Positions 29,856-38,909 of a stretch of 45,141 bases of DNA are shown here, piece after piece. Made by a program: the position numbers and the translations under genes. Position 1 is the stretch's first letter; each line of letters opens with the position of its first letter. Under the pieces are notes generated by a model. It was not told where the DNA came from, did not search any database, and was given only the letters and a program-made list of their open reading frames with translations. This DNA is from Chitinophagaceae bacterium (lineage in GTDB: Bacteria > Bacteroidota > Bacteroidia > Chitinophagales > Chitinophagaceae), in assembly GCA_009885535.1 (NCBI GenBank), contig VFKL01000078.1, positions 1 through 45,141 on the forward strand. Direction: 5' to 3'.

Positions 29856-31967
29856 CTACGAAATTTTACTCCATTGTGTTTTAGATTTTTGCAGTTGTAA
29901 ATAATTTTTAATTACTTGGTTTTCAGGAGTGTTCAACTCAAAATCTTTCTCTAAAATATTGGCTACCGAATCTCTAGCGGCTTCAAGTATATTTTTATCC
30001 GTTACAATGTTTGCCAATTTAAATAGAAGCGCACCACTTTGTCGGGTTCCTTCCATTTCTCCGGGACCACGAATCTCCAAATCTTTTTCCGCTATCTTAA
30101 ATCCATCATTGGTTTCTGTCATTATTTTCATTCTTTCTCTTGCATCGGCGGAAAGTTTATTCCCAGTAATTAAAACACAATAACTTTTTTCCGCACCTCT
30201 CCCTACTCTTCCTCTAAGTTGATGTAATTGCGACAATCCAAATTTCTCCGAGCTTTCAATAACCATAACGCTTGCGTTAGGCACATTAACCCCTACTTCA
30301 ATAACTGTTGTTCCTACCAAAATATGCGTATCTCCTGTTACGAATTTAATCATATTCGACTCTTTCAAATCCGGAGTTTGTTTTCCATGAACCATACTAA
30401 TCCAATATTTCGGCTCAGGGAAAAAAGATTTCACTTCTTCGAATCCTTTCATTAAATTTTCATAATCCATTTTACTACTTTCTTCTATCAATGGATAAAT
30501 GACGTATGCCTGTCTGCCAAGTTTCAACTGTTCTTTTATAAAGTCCATCACTTGTGGCCTTCCGTTTTCAAATCGATGAACGGTAGTGATGGGTTGTCTT
30601 CCAGGTGGCAATTCATCGATTATACTATAATCCAAATCACCATAAGCCGTTAATGCCAATGTACGGGGAATAGGTGTAGCCGTCATCACCAACACATGTG
30701 GCGGAATACTGTTCTTTTTCCAAATTTTCGCCCTTTGAGCCACACCAAATTTATGTTGTTCATCTACAACAGCATATCCTAAATTTTTAAAAATTACTTT
30801 ATCTTCAATAACGGCATGTGTACCAATTAATATTTGCACAGCTCCATCTGCACAGCCAGCTAATATTGGCTTTCTATTTTTCGCTTTTGTTGAACCGGTA
30901 AGCAATTGAACGTTTATATCGATATTTTTCAATTGTTCTTTTATGGTATTAAAATGTTGTTGTGCCAAGATTTCAGTTGGTGCCATGAGCACACTTTGGA
31001 AGTTGTTATCAGCGGCTATCAACATCGATAATAAGGCAACCATTGTTTTTCCACTTCCAACATCCCCTTGTAACAATCGGTTCATTTGGCGCGCACTAGC
31101 CGTATCTTTTCTGATTTCTTTTAATACTCTTTTTTGTGCACCGGTTAATTGAAAAGGCATTTCGTTTTCGTAAAAATTTGTAAACAATTCGCCAACTTTT
31201 TCAAAAACCAAACCACGGCTAAATTGTTGTCGACCAAGCTTAATCAATTGAATAGAAAATTGCGCAAAAAAAAGCTCTTCGAACTTCAACCTACGCGTAG
31301 CCTGATGAAAATTAGACATGTTGGTAGGAAGATGGATTTGCTGATAAGCTTGAAATCGACCAATCAATTTATACTGTTGTAAAATATTTTCTGGAAGGTT
31401 TTCAAAAACGTCTTTTTCTGAAATTTGTTTAAATAATTCTTGAGTTAGATTACCAATTGCTTTTGCATGTAATCCTTTTGCCTTAAGCTTTTCAGTTGTG
31501 GGATAGATGGGTTCTAAATAAGATTTTCCAGTTGCATTTTGTGTAGTGTACACTTCCAAATCCGGATGTGCAATTTGTGGCTTTCCCATAAAAAACCCAA
31601 CCTTCCCAAAAATCAAATATGCTTTTCCAACTTGTAATAGTTTTTCTACCCAGCCAATTCCTTGAAACCAAACCAATTCAATAATTCCCGTTTGATCTTT
31701 TAAATGTGCAACCAATCTTTTACTTCGTTGTGTACCAAGGATTTCAAAATCCAAAAGTATTCCTGCAACCTGTGCGTATTCGGTATTATGATTTAAACTT
31801 ACAATGGTGTCAACATGGGTTTTATCGATATGCCGGTGGGGAAAATGTTCCAGTAAATCTTTAAACGTAAAGATGTGTAATTCTTTACGCAACAAATCAC
31901 CTTTGAAGGTAGTAACCCCTTTTAGATATTCTATGGGTGAAGATAATATGTTTGAATTTGCTGAAAT
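29856..31967 (-). CDS. recG: ATP-dependent DNA helicase RecG; predicted AUU start at 31965-31967 (track ORF begins at TTG 31895)
   Basis: Walker A LLQGDVGSGKT, DEQHKFGVAQR, QLRGRVGRG; in-frame upstream translation ISANSNILSSPIEYLKGVTTFKGDL- matches the expected RecG N-terminus. Confidence 0.93.
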   Translation of the reverse strand: MSANSNILSSPIEYLKGVTTFKGDLLRKELHIFTFKDLLEHFPHRHIDKTHVDTIVSLNHNTEYAQVAGILLDFEILGTQRSKRLVAHLKDQTGIIELVWFQGIGWVEKLLQVGKAYLIFGKVGFFMGKPQIAHPDLEVYTTQNATGKSYLEPIYPTTEKLKAKGLHAKAIGNLTQELFKQISEKDVFENLPENILQQYKLIGRFQAYQQIHLPTNMSNFHQATRRLKFEELFFAQFSIQLIKLGRQQFSRGLVFEKVGELFTNFYENEMPFQLTGAQKRVLKEIRKDTASARQMNRLLQGDVGSGKTMVALLSMLIAADNNFQSVLMAPTEILAQQHFNTIKEQLKNIDINVQLLTGSTKAKNRKPILAGCADGAVQILIGTHAVIEDKVIFKNLGYAVVDEQHKFGVAQRAKIWKKNSIPPHVLVMTATPIPRTLALTAYGDLDYSIIDELPPGRQPITTVHRFENGRPQVMDFIKEQLKLGRQAYVIYPLIEESSKMDYENLMKGFEEVKSFFPEPKYWISMVHGKQTPDLKESNMIKFVTGDTHILVGTTVIEVGVNVPNASVMVIESSEKFGLSQLHQLRGRVGRGAEKSYCVLITGNKLSADARERMKIMTETNDGFKIAEKDLEIRGPGEMEGTRQSGALLFKLANIVTDKNILEAARDSVANILEKDFELNTPENQVIKNYLQLQKSKTQWSKIS

Positions 31968-32026
31968 AAGAATTGACTTTATTTACAAAGGTATTGAAGC
32001 AAACCAATTAATTATAATTGCAATTT

Positions 32027-33229
32027 CTATTTTTTGTTGAAATGATTTCTACGTTTTGAATGATGATTTGAATGACTTGTTGACCTTTCGGGTGTTTCTC
32101 CCAATTCTTTAGGTACTTCACCTTTGGGAACTTCATATCCCAATAATTGTTCAATAACGGTAAGCTTTTTTTGTTCAGCTACATTTACAAGTGTATATGC
32201 AGAGCCTTTGGCTCTCGCGCGCGCAGTTCTACCAATACGATGTACATAATCTTCCCCATCATGTGGCACATCAAAATTGATCACCAATTCAATATTATCA
32301 ATATCAATTCCTCGGCTTAAAATATCTGTAGCTATTAGAATAGGCAGTCTGCCACTTCTAAAATCACTAAGTACAGATTCCCGTTTATCTTGATCTAAAT
32401 CACTATGAATTTCATCTGCTTTAAAAGACAATCGTTTCAACTCTTTGGTCAATTGTTTTACACTGAGTTTGCTGCTACAGAAAATCAATGTATTGTCGAA
32501 ATTGGTTTGTTTAAGTAAAAAAGAAACGAGCGGAATTTTTTGAGGCTCGTAAATTAAATACACCAACTGATTGATTTTTTCTGGTGGTTTAGAAATGGCA
32601 ATATTGATTTCAATGGGTTGATGTAAAATAGATTTGGCTAACGTGCGGATTTTGGGTGGCATGGTAGCTGAAAACAAAAGATTCTGACGTTTTTGTGGTA
32701 AATGTTTAATCACAAACATAATATCGTCATAAAAGCCCATATCCAACATTCTATCTGCTTCATCTAACACCAAATATTTTAAATCCTGCAATTTTACATA
32801 GCCCATTTTTATATGAGAAAGCATTTTCCCTGGCGTGCAAACCACAATATCAGCACCCATACTTAATGCTTTTTTTTCTTGTATAAACGCATTTCCATCT
32901 CCACCACCATAAACAGCGATTGAACTGATACCTGCGAAATAACCAAAACCTTCTAAATGTTGTGCTATTTGAATCGCAAGTTCACGGGTTGGCACAATGA
33001 CCAAAGCTGTAATTGAATTGGTTGTGAGCGGTGTGGTTAGAATATTTTGAATCAAGGGCAATAAAAAAGCAGCCGTTTTTCCTGTTCCGGTTTGAGCAGC
33101 AGCGATAATGTCTTTACCAGCCAAAATATGTGGAATTACTTCTTGTTGAACAGGTGTAGCTTCTTCGTATCCAGCAGCATCTATCCCTTCCATCAAACGA
33201 TTGTCGAAATTAAAATCTAAAAATTTCAA
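32027..33229 (-). CDS. DEAD-box RNA helicase, RhlE-like
   Basis: AAQTGTGKTAAFLLP, DEAD, SAT, HRIGRTAR; basic C-terminus. Confidence 0.95.
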   Translation of the reverse strand: MKFLDFNFDNRLMEGIDAAGYEEATPVQQEVIPHILAGKDIIAAAQTGTGKTAAFLLPLIQNILTTPLTTNSITALVIVPTRELAIQIAQHLEGFGYFAGISSIAVYGGGDGNAFIQEKKALSMGADIVVCTPGKMLSHIKMGYVKLQDLKYLVLDEADRMLDMGFYDDIMFVIKHLPQKRQNLLFSATMPPKIRTLAKSILHQPIEINIAISKPPEKINQLVYLIYEPQKIPLVSFLLKQTNFDNTLIFCSSKLSVKQLTKELKRLSFKADEIHSDLDQDKRESVLSDFRSGRLPILIATDILSRGIDIDNIELVINFDVPHDGEDYVHRIGRTARARAKGSAYTLVNVAEQKKLTVIEQLLGYEVPKGEVPKELGETPERSTSHSNHHSKRRNHFNKK

Positions 33230-33298
33230 ATGATTATTTTTTGAACGAAGTTAAACAATAATATCCTTGATTCTTAAACCATGTTGAAATGCATTATA

Positions 33299-33375
33299 GT
33301 CAGCTATTTAATGGTATAGTGTCGATTGGATAGCTGTTTGGGACAATTTCGTCGGGCAATTGCAGATATCAGTTC
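33299..33375. repeat. Copy 2 of the ~77-bp dispersed intergenic element
   Basis: Gap-free alignment with 17076-17152; also contains CAGCTAT...ATAGCTG inverted repeat. Confidence 0.9.
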
Positions 33376-33407
33376 GGTATTAAACGTATCTTGCAATAAA
33401 AAATAAG

Positions 33408-34247
33408 ATGATTAAAGTAGGTACATACAATCAAATGAAAGTTTTAAGGGCTGTAGAGTTTGGCGTGTATTTAGATGATGGAAATGAAGGCATTTTATTA
33501 CCCAAAAGATTTGTGCCCACTAACTTAAAACCAGGCGACGAAATTGAAGTATTTATTTATCATGATGGTGATGAAAGGTTGATTGCTACTACTCAAAAGC
33601 CAAAAGGAATACTTGGCGATATTGTAAAATTAGCCGTTGTAAGTATAAATGCACAGGGTGCGTTTTTAGATTGGGGACTTATGAAAGATATATTCGTACC
33701 TATTTCTCAGCAACAACAGAAAATGATTCCCAAAGGTGAGTATTTGGTAAAAATTGTATTGGATGAACAAACAGGACGTATTGCAGCTACGGAAAGAATT
33801 GAACGTTTTTTAAGCAATGAAAACTTAACGGTTTCTGAACTTGAAGAAGTGGATTTGTTGGTGTATAGAAGAACCGATATTGGATATGTAGTCATCATCA
33901 ATAACATACATACAGGCGTTTTACATCACAATGAAATTTATAGAAACATCACGTCTGGCGATTCTTTTAAAGGTTTCGTAAAAAAAATACACCCAAAAGA
34001 AAACAAAATAGATGTCGCTGTTGGAAAATCTGGATACAAGAGAGTAGAAGATGAAACGAGTAAAATCCTTCGTTTATTAAACGAGAACAATGGCTTTCTT
34101 CCTTACAACGACAAAAGCAATCCGGATGACATTTATGCTGTTTTTGAAATGAGTAAAAAGACGTTCAAAATGACCATTGGAAATCTGTATAAAAAAAGAA
34201 TGATCAATATTGATGAAAAGGGAATTTGGATTGTTAAGGAAGTATAA
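33408..34247 (+). CDS. S1 RNA-binding domain protein, CvfB-like
   Basis: Tandem S1-type modules (GVYLDDGNEGILLPKRFVP; GAFLDWGLMKDIFVP) and C-terminal winged-helix-like region. Confidence 0.88.
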   Translation: MIKVGTYNQMKVLRAVEFGVYLDDGNEGILLPKRFVPTNLKPGDEIEVFIYHDGDERLIATTQKPKGILGDIVKLAVVSINAQGAFLDWGLMKDIFVPISQQQQKMIPKGEYLVKIVLDEQTGRIAATERIERFLSNENLTVSELEEVDLLVYRRTDIGYVVIINNIHTGVLHHNEIYRNITSGDSFKGFVKKIHPKENKIDVAVGKSGYKRVEDETSKILRLLNENNGFLPYNDKSNPDDIYAVFEMSKKTFKMTIGNLYKKRMINIDEKGIWIVKEV

Positions 34248-34282
34248 AATGAATTAAGAAGGCAATCAGTAAAATCAACATT

Positions 34283-35380
34283 TTAATAGTACTCTAACAA
34301 TACAATTTTCCCAAAATCGTTTAATATCCCTTCGTCCACAAATTCAATATCTCCACCACTTTCAATTACCTTTTCAATAATATCATCTACAGCGTCTTTG
34401 ATGAAAAAATTGCTGGTTAAAGAATTTTCCTTTTTATAAATCACTTCTTTATTAGCGCCATGTTCAGCAGGGAAATAAAAATTCTTTTCTACAATAAGCA
34501 AGCGACCTCGGTTTTGAACAGATGCTTTCCATACTTCATTAATGCCAACCGCTAATTTCTTTTTGCCATACGCATCATCAATCAAACCCATTAATCTTTT
34601 CTGATGAATGATTTTCCAATTTTTAATGTAGGGTTTCATTACCTCTTGAAATTCGAATTCTGATTTCTCTTCAAAATTTCCATGAATGTAATCAATTACA
34701 TGCTGCGTGTTATGGGTAATGGATTTAAATTGTCCGAGTGTTTTTGGTGTACCCATAACAAAAATAGGTAGCTTATAGGTTTTCAATAAAATAGACAACC
34801 CATTGTCAGTATGCATCAGAAATTTATTGATTAAAATTTCTTTTCGCTTTTTTTCGTCGCTAAAATTGGCCACGCTTTCGGAAATATCATTTTTATACGC
34901 ATCAATATTATCAGGCATGTTAGAGGTTATACGAATAAACTTAGTAGTATTTCCTAAATATATTTTTGTCCATTTATTGCTCAATACCACCAATAAATAT
35001 TTATGAATTTCTTTTTTACTATAAATCAAATCTCTGATTTCAAATGAATCGTCGATAATGATTTTTTCTTCAACAGGAATATCGAGGTAATAAATTTTTT
35101 CAATTAATGGAGATATGAAAATGGCTACAGATTTCTTATGTGTATTATAATTTAAACCATCTAATATTAGGTTCAGTTTATTTAAAACAGGCAAATACTT
35201 ATCTTCTGGATAATTCAATTCCAATTCTTTCTCCATTTTATTTTTAGCCATTTTAAGTTTATAATCCAACTCTTTCTTCAAACCGATTTTTGGCTCAAAT
35301 GGCATTATAATTGAAATACAAGGCAAATACTTTGGCGAATTTAATACTGCTTCAAAAGAATCTTTAAGTTGCGTTTCCAT
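34283..35380 (-). CDS. BaeRF3-like protein (bacterial archaeo-eukaryotic release factor-like family)
   Basis: CISIIMPFEPKIGLKKELDYKLKMAKNKME N-terminus, AVGINEVWKASVQNRGRLLIVEKNF; no GGQ motif seen. Confidence 0.72.
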   Translation of the reverse strand: METQLKDSFEAVLNSPKYLPCISIIMPFEPKIGLKKELDYKLKMAKNKMEKELELNYPEDKYLPVLNKLNLILDGLNYNTHKKSVAIFISPLIEKIYYLDIPVEEKIIIDDSFEIRDLIYSKKEIHKYLLVVLSNKWTKIYLGNTTKFIRITSNMPDNIDAYKNDISESVANFSDEKKRKEILINKFLMHTDNGLSILLKTYKLPIFVMGTPKTLGQFKSITHNTQHVIDYIHGNFEEKSEFEFQEVMKPYIKNWKIIHQKRLMGLIDDAYGKKKLAVGINEVWKASVQNRGRLLIVEKNFYFPAEHGANKEVIYKKENSLTSNFFIKDAVDDIIEKVIESGGDIEFVDEGILNDFGKIVLLEYY

Positions 35381-35409
35381 AATTTTTAATTTTTAGTTAG
35401 AAAATACAT

Positions 35410-35796
35410 TTAGATTAATTCTTTGCCTTTTAATTGTATTGAAATAAATATGATTAAAGTACCTATTGTTAAAATAATTACATCAATCCATCGTGATGAT
35501 TCAATTAAAATAAACTGTGTTACAATCCAAATTATCAATAAAACACCTCCCGCTATTGACCAATTAAATTTTGATTTATGGTTTATAAAAAGATAAAATA
35601 TAGCTATGGTATTGCTAATTCCTACGGTTAAAAACAATAATAACCCAGGCATTCTAAAGTCTTTAAATGATGTAGTTTTTAAAATAGCTATGTTGGAGTT
35701 AATCATTGTTCCGTCCGGTACAGACATCATCATAAATCCTATCATTAATGACAAGACGCATACAGTGGAAGAAAGTATAATTAATGTTGTTTTCAT
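35410..35796 (-). CDS. Small membrane protein, about four TM helices
   Basis: 128 aa, highly hydrophobic. Confidence 0.65.
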   Translation of the reverse strand: MKTTLIILSSTVCVLSLMIGFMMMSVPDGTMINSNIAILKTTSFKDFRMPGLLLFLTVGISNTIAIFYLFINHKSKFNWSIAGGVLLIIWIVTQFILIESSRWIDVIILTIGTLIIFISIQLKGKELI

Positions 35797-35884
35797 AAGA
35801 CAATTAAAAATTTAAAAGTCGAAATTTTAAAAACCTAAATTGCGTTTTTTAACCAGCATCCAGTATTTAGTATCCAACTTCCCC

Positions 35885-36397
35885 TCAACAACAATCTTGA
35901 AATTCAAGATCATTTTTTACCAATTGATTAATTTGGCGTATATACGTTCCTGTTAATTCCCCATATGCAATAATATGATTGCTAATTTCTCGCTTCAACA
36001 TTAATTTTTTTGTCTTGATTGGCAACTCTATGAAACAGTCTAAAGCATAAATTTTAAAAACATATTTATGTACGCCATTTATTGGACAAGGTCCACAATA
36101 AGTATTTTTAGCGAAATCATTTACACCACTAATACCCTGTTTTGTATTTTCTCGAATGTTATGTGTTGTAGGAATATTCCAAACAATCCAATGAGTCCAT
36201 GTATCAATTGGCGCGTCAGGATCTTCAACAATAATGACTAAGCTAACAGCATTGTTGGGAATAAACGCCAAATCAATTGGCGGGTTTACATTTGAACCGT
36301 CACAAGTGTATTTAATTGGAATTGCATTTCCCTCTTCGAAAGCTTTACTTGTAACATAAAGTTTTTTAATCGATTTTTCAATTAATGTTTTTACCAT
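35885..36397 (-). CDS. YbhB/YbcL-family Raf kinase inhibitor-like (PEBP) protein; likely start 36397 (ORF opens at 36490)
   Basis: YTCDGSNVNPP, VIIVEDPDAPIDTWTHWIVWNIP, YCGPCPINGVHKYVFKIYALD. Confidence 0.92.
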   Translation of the reverse strand: MVKTLIEKSIKKLYVTSKAFEEGNAIPIKYTCDGSNVNPPIDLAFIPNNAVSLVIIVEDPDAPIDTWTHWIVWNIPTTHNIRENTKQGISGVNDFAKNTYCGPCPINGVHKYVFKIYALDCFIELPIKTKKLMLKREISNHIIAYGELTGTYIRQINQLVKNDLEFQDCC

Positions 36398-36536
36398 AAA
36401 AAATGTTTTAAGTGATGATTCAAAATAAACGATTCGTATAAAATATGAAAATGACCTAAAACAAAGTGTCGTATGATTAAAGTCATTCAAATAGATTTAT
36501 CAGAGATATATTTTCGGGAACTAAAACAAAATAATT

Positions 36537-37049
36537 ATGCAAAATATCAATACACTACATCAGCTTTTAGAAGATGATATGAGAAAATTTATAGTAGCTG
36601 AAAAGACGCTACAGCATACTATTCCATTATGGATTAAACTCGTTAATTCAGTGAAATTGAAAACCATTCTTTTAAAATATTTCGATCAAATTAAAGACCA
36701 TGTAACACAAATGGATAAATATTTTGAATCCGAAGAATTACAATTTGTTTACAACAATCATAAAGTAATGTCAACATTGGTTTCAGATTCGGAAGAACGA
36801 ATATTGCGGTGTGAGGATTTTACAGTGAAAGATGCTTGTATATTATCCTGTATTCAAAACATCAATCACTATAAAATTGGTTGTTATGGAACAGCAGCTG
36901 CCTTTTCTAATGTATTGGGAAAGTCAAATATTGGCATGTTATTCCATCAATTTGAAGTCAATGAAAAACAAATCGATGATCGTTTAAGTCAATTGGCCGA
37001 ATACGAAATCAACAACCAAGCGATTATGCATTTGCCGTCAAATAAATAA
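36537..37049 (+). CDS. DUF892 (YciE/YciF-like) ferritin-like protein
   Basis: LHQLLEDDMRKFIVAEKTLQ; ACILSCIQNINHYKIGCYGTAAAFSNVLG. Confidence 0.8.
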   Translation: MQNINTLHQLLEDDMRKFIVAEKTLQHTIPLWIKLVNSVKLKTILLKYFDQIKDHVTQMDKYFESEELQFVYNNHKVMSTLVSDSEERILRCEDFTVKDACILSCIQNINHYKIGCYGTAAAFSNVLGKSNIGMLFHQFEVNEKQIDDRLSQLAEYEINNQAIMHLPSNK

Positions 37050-37092
37050 AGTAATTAAAATCATTTTTAAAAGTAATTAAAATCATTTTTAA
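37049..37092. repeat. Two tandem copies of a 22-nt AT-rich repeat (aagtaattaaaatcatttttaa)
   Basis: Direct 22-nt period between the DUF892 and BON genes. Confidence 0.85.
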
Positions 37093-37154
37093 AAATTACA
37101 AAATATAATTCCTTTGATTTAAACAAAATTATAAATCATTAAAATCAAAAAGAC

Positions 37155-37829
37155 ATGAAGACAGACATTGAAATTCAAAAAGACGTAGTTGAACAATTGA
37201 AATGGGAACCATTTTTAAATGCAGCTCAAATTGGAGTTGCGGTTAAAGATGGCATTGTAACCTTATCTGGACAGGTGGATGCTTATTCAAAAAAAGTATT
37301 GGCTGAAAAAACAGTAAAAAAAGTTATTGGTGTTAAAGCAATTGCTGAAGACATTCAAGTTGGATTGTCGCCAGCATACAAAAAAACAGATACGGAAATC
37401 GCTGTAGCAGTTGTAAATGCAATTAAGTGGCATACCATGATTCCAGATGAAAAGATTAAAGTGAGTGTAGAAGATGGCAATGTAAAATTGGAAGGAGAAG
37501 TTGAATGGGAATACCAAAGAAATCAAGCAAAAACATCAGTAGAAAATCTAATTGGCGTTCGATTTGTAACTAACCTAGTTGCAGTAAAGCCAAAAATTAC
37601 TCCCTATGAATTACAATTAAAAATCAATGCAAGTTTTCAACGAAGTGCAAATATTGACGCTTCTAAAATCACAGCAGAAGTAATTGGAAGCAGGGTTATT
37701 TTAAGGGGAAAAGTGAGGTCGTTTGCAGAAAGAGAAGATGCTGAAAATGCAGTATGGTCTGCACCTGGAGTCATTATGGTAGAAAACAAACTGGTTATTG
37801 AAGAACCAGAATATGCATTCGAAGATTAA
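37155..37829 (+). CDS. Protein with three BON domains (OsmY-like)
   Basis: Three repeats with VKDGIVTLSGQV, VEDGNVKLEGEV, VIGSRVILRGKV cores. Confidence 0.92.
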   Translation: MKTDIEIQKDVVEQLKWEPFLNAAQIGVAVKDGIVTLSGQVDAYSKKVLAEKTVKKVIGVKAIAEDIQVGLSPAYKKTDTEIAVAVVNAIKWHTMIPDEKIKVSVEDGNVKLEGEVEWEYQRNQAKTSVENLIGVRFVTNLVAVKPKITPYELQLKINASFQRSANIDASKITAEVIGSRVILRGKVRSFAEREDAENAVWSAPGVIMVENKLVIEEPEYAFED

Positions 37830-37851
37830 AAATATATAACATTGATTTTGA

Positions 37852-37881
37852 AATCCCGTTGTAAAAAACGGGATTTTTTTT
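37852..37881 (+). terminator. Rho-independent terminator
   Basis: aatcccgttgtaaaaaacgggatttttttt. Confidence 0.85.
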
Positions 37882-37889
37882 ATTTACAA

Positions 37890-38285
37890 TCAACCTTTTT
37901 TACGAAGCATTTCGTTTAAAAATTCATTACAATGAAACTTCACACTGATGTGATCTTGTTCCATTTTTTTAAATTCAAGTGTAATTTCTTTTTGTTTTTG
38001 TTCTATTGATTTAGTAACCATTTTATCCACCATTAAAATATCAAATTCCGTTAAAACCTTTTTCTGTTCGAAAATAATATTCCTTAAAACTTCAAATTTA
38101 TTTCTTGTGTTTTCTAATATAAGTTGATGTACGTCTGCTTTTGAGGCAATATCAACTATAGAATTTCTTTCAACAATTTCTTTCAATCTAAATGATAAAT
38201 TTGAAAGCTCGGTCATGTAAAATGAAATAGAATGTAACCAAGCATTAAGTTCATCATCATAAAAAGCAGTGATTTTTTTAGACAT
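37890..38285 (-). CDS. Hypothetical helical/coiled-coil protein
   Basis: 131 aa, predicted mostly helical; no recognised motif. Confidence 0.65.
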   Translation of the reverse strand: MSKKITAFYDDELNAWLHSISFYMTELSNLSFRLKEIVERNSIVDIASKADVHQLILENTRNKFEVLRNIIFEQKKVLTEFDILMVDKMVTKSIEQKQKEITLEFKKMEQDHISVKFHCNEFLNEMLRKKG

Positions 38286-38456
38286 ATTAATATTGATTTT
38301 TTATTAATGAAAAATGAAAATGAGAAAAGCATATGTGTAAATAAAATAAAAATGAGAAGACAATAAGATGATGAGCATTAGAAAAAGGAAAACATTAATC
38401 ATGAAAATAAATAGCAATACTTTTTATTTTTAAACAAATAACCTAAAAAAAATATT

Positions 38457-38900
38457 ATGAAAAAAAGCGACCAAACTGCAGAAAAAAATAATGTTTATCC
38501 AGGCACTTTTGTTCGCCAAAATAATATGGATAAATTAAAGGATGAATTTTTAAAAGACAAAAACAAAATAACTAAAAAACCTCAGGTTAATTTAATTGAG
38601 TCGAATCATGCGATTTTAATAGAAATGGCCATACCTGGTGTAAAGCGTGAAGATTTTTTAATTGAAGTTAAAGATGATATACTTACCGTACACGTGTTGC
38701 ATGAAGACGCTAGTAAAGATTTCGTAGCATTTTCCATGCATGAATTTGATTGCAATAAATACAAGCGAAGCATACAGCTTCCACCAAATGCGGATTATGC
38801 ATTTGTGAGTGCAAAATATAATGATGGATTATTAACCATTTACATTCCAAAAACTAATGAACCTTTCATAAATCAACAAAATACAATTATCGTTTATTAA
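38457..38900 (+). CDS. Hsp20/alpha-crystallin small heat-shock protein
   Basis: NHAILIEMAIPGVKREDFLIEVKDDILTVHV; FKRSI-like YKRSIQLP; AKYNDGLLTIYIPK. Confidence 0.93.
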   Translation: MKKSDQTAEKNNVYPGTFVRQNNMDKLKDEFLKDKNKITKKPQVNLIESNHAILIEMAIPGVKREDFLIEVKDDILTVHVLHEDASKDFVAFSMHEFDCNKYKRSIQLPPNADYAFVSAKYNDGLLTIYIPKTNEPFINQQNTIIVY

Positions 38901-38909
38901 AATTGATCA

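Noticed and set aside
29856-31895. recG as an N-terminally truncated pseudogene
   Set aside because: The helicase core is intact and the conserved N-terminal residues are present in frame upstream; a non-canonical start explains it better.
37049-37092. 22-nt tandem repeat as iterons or a regulator array
   Set aside because: Only two AT-rich copies; more likely a local duplication, so kept as a repeat feature only.
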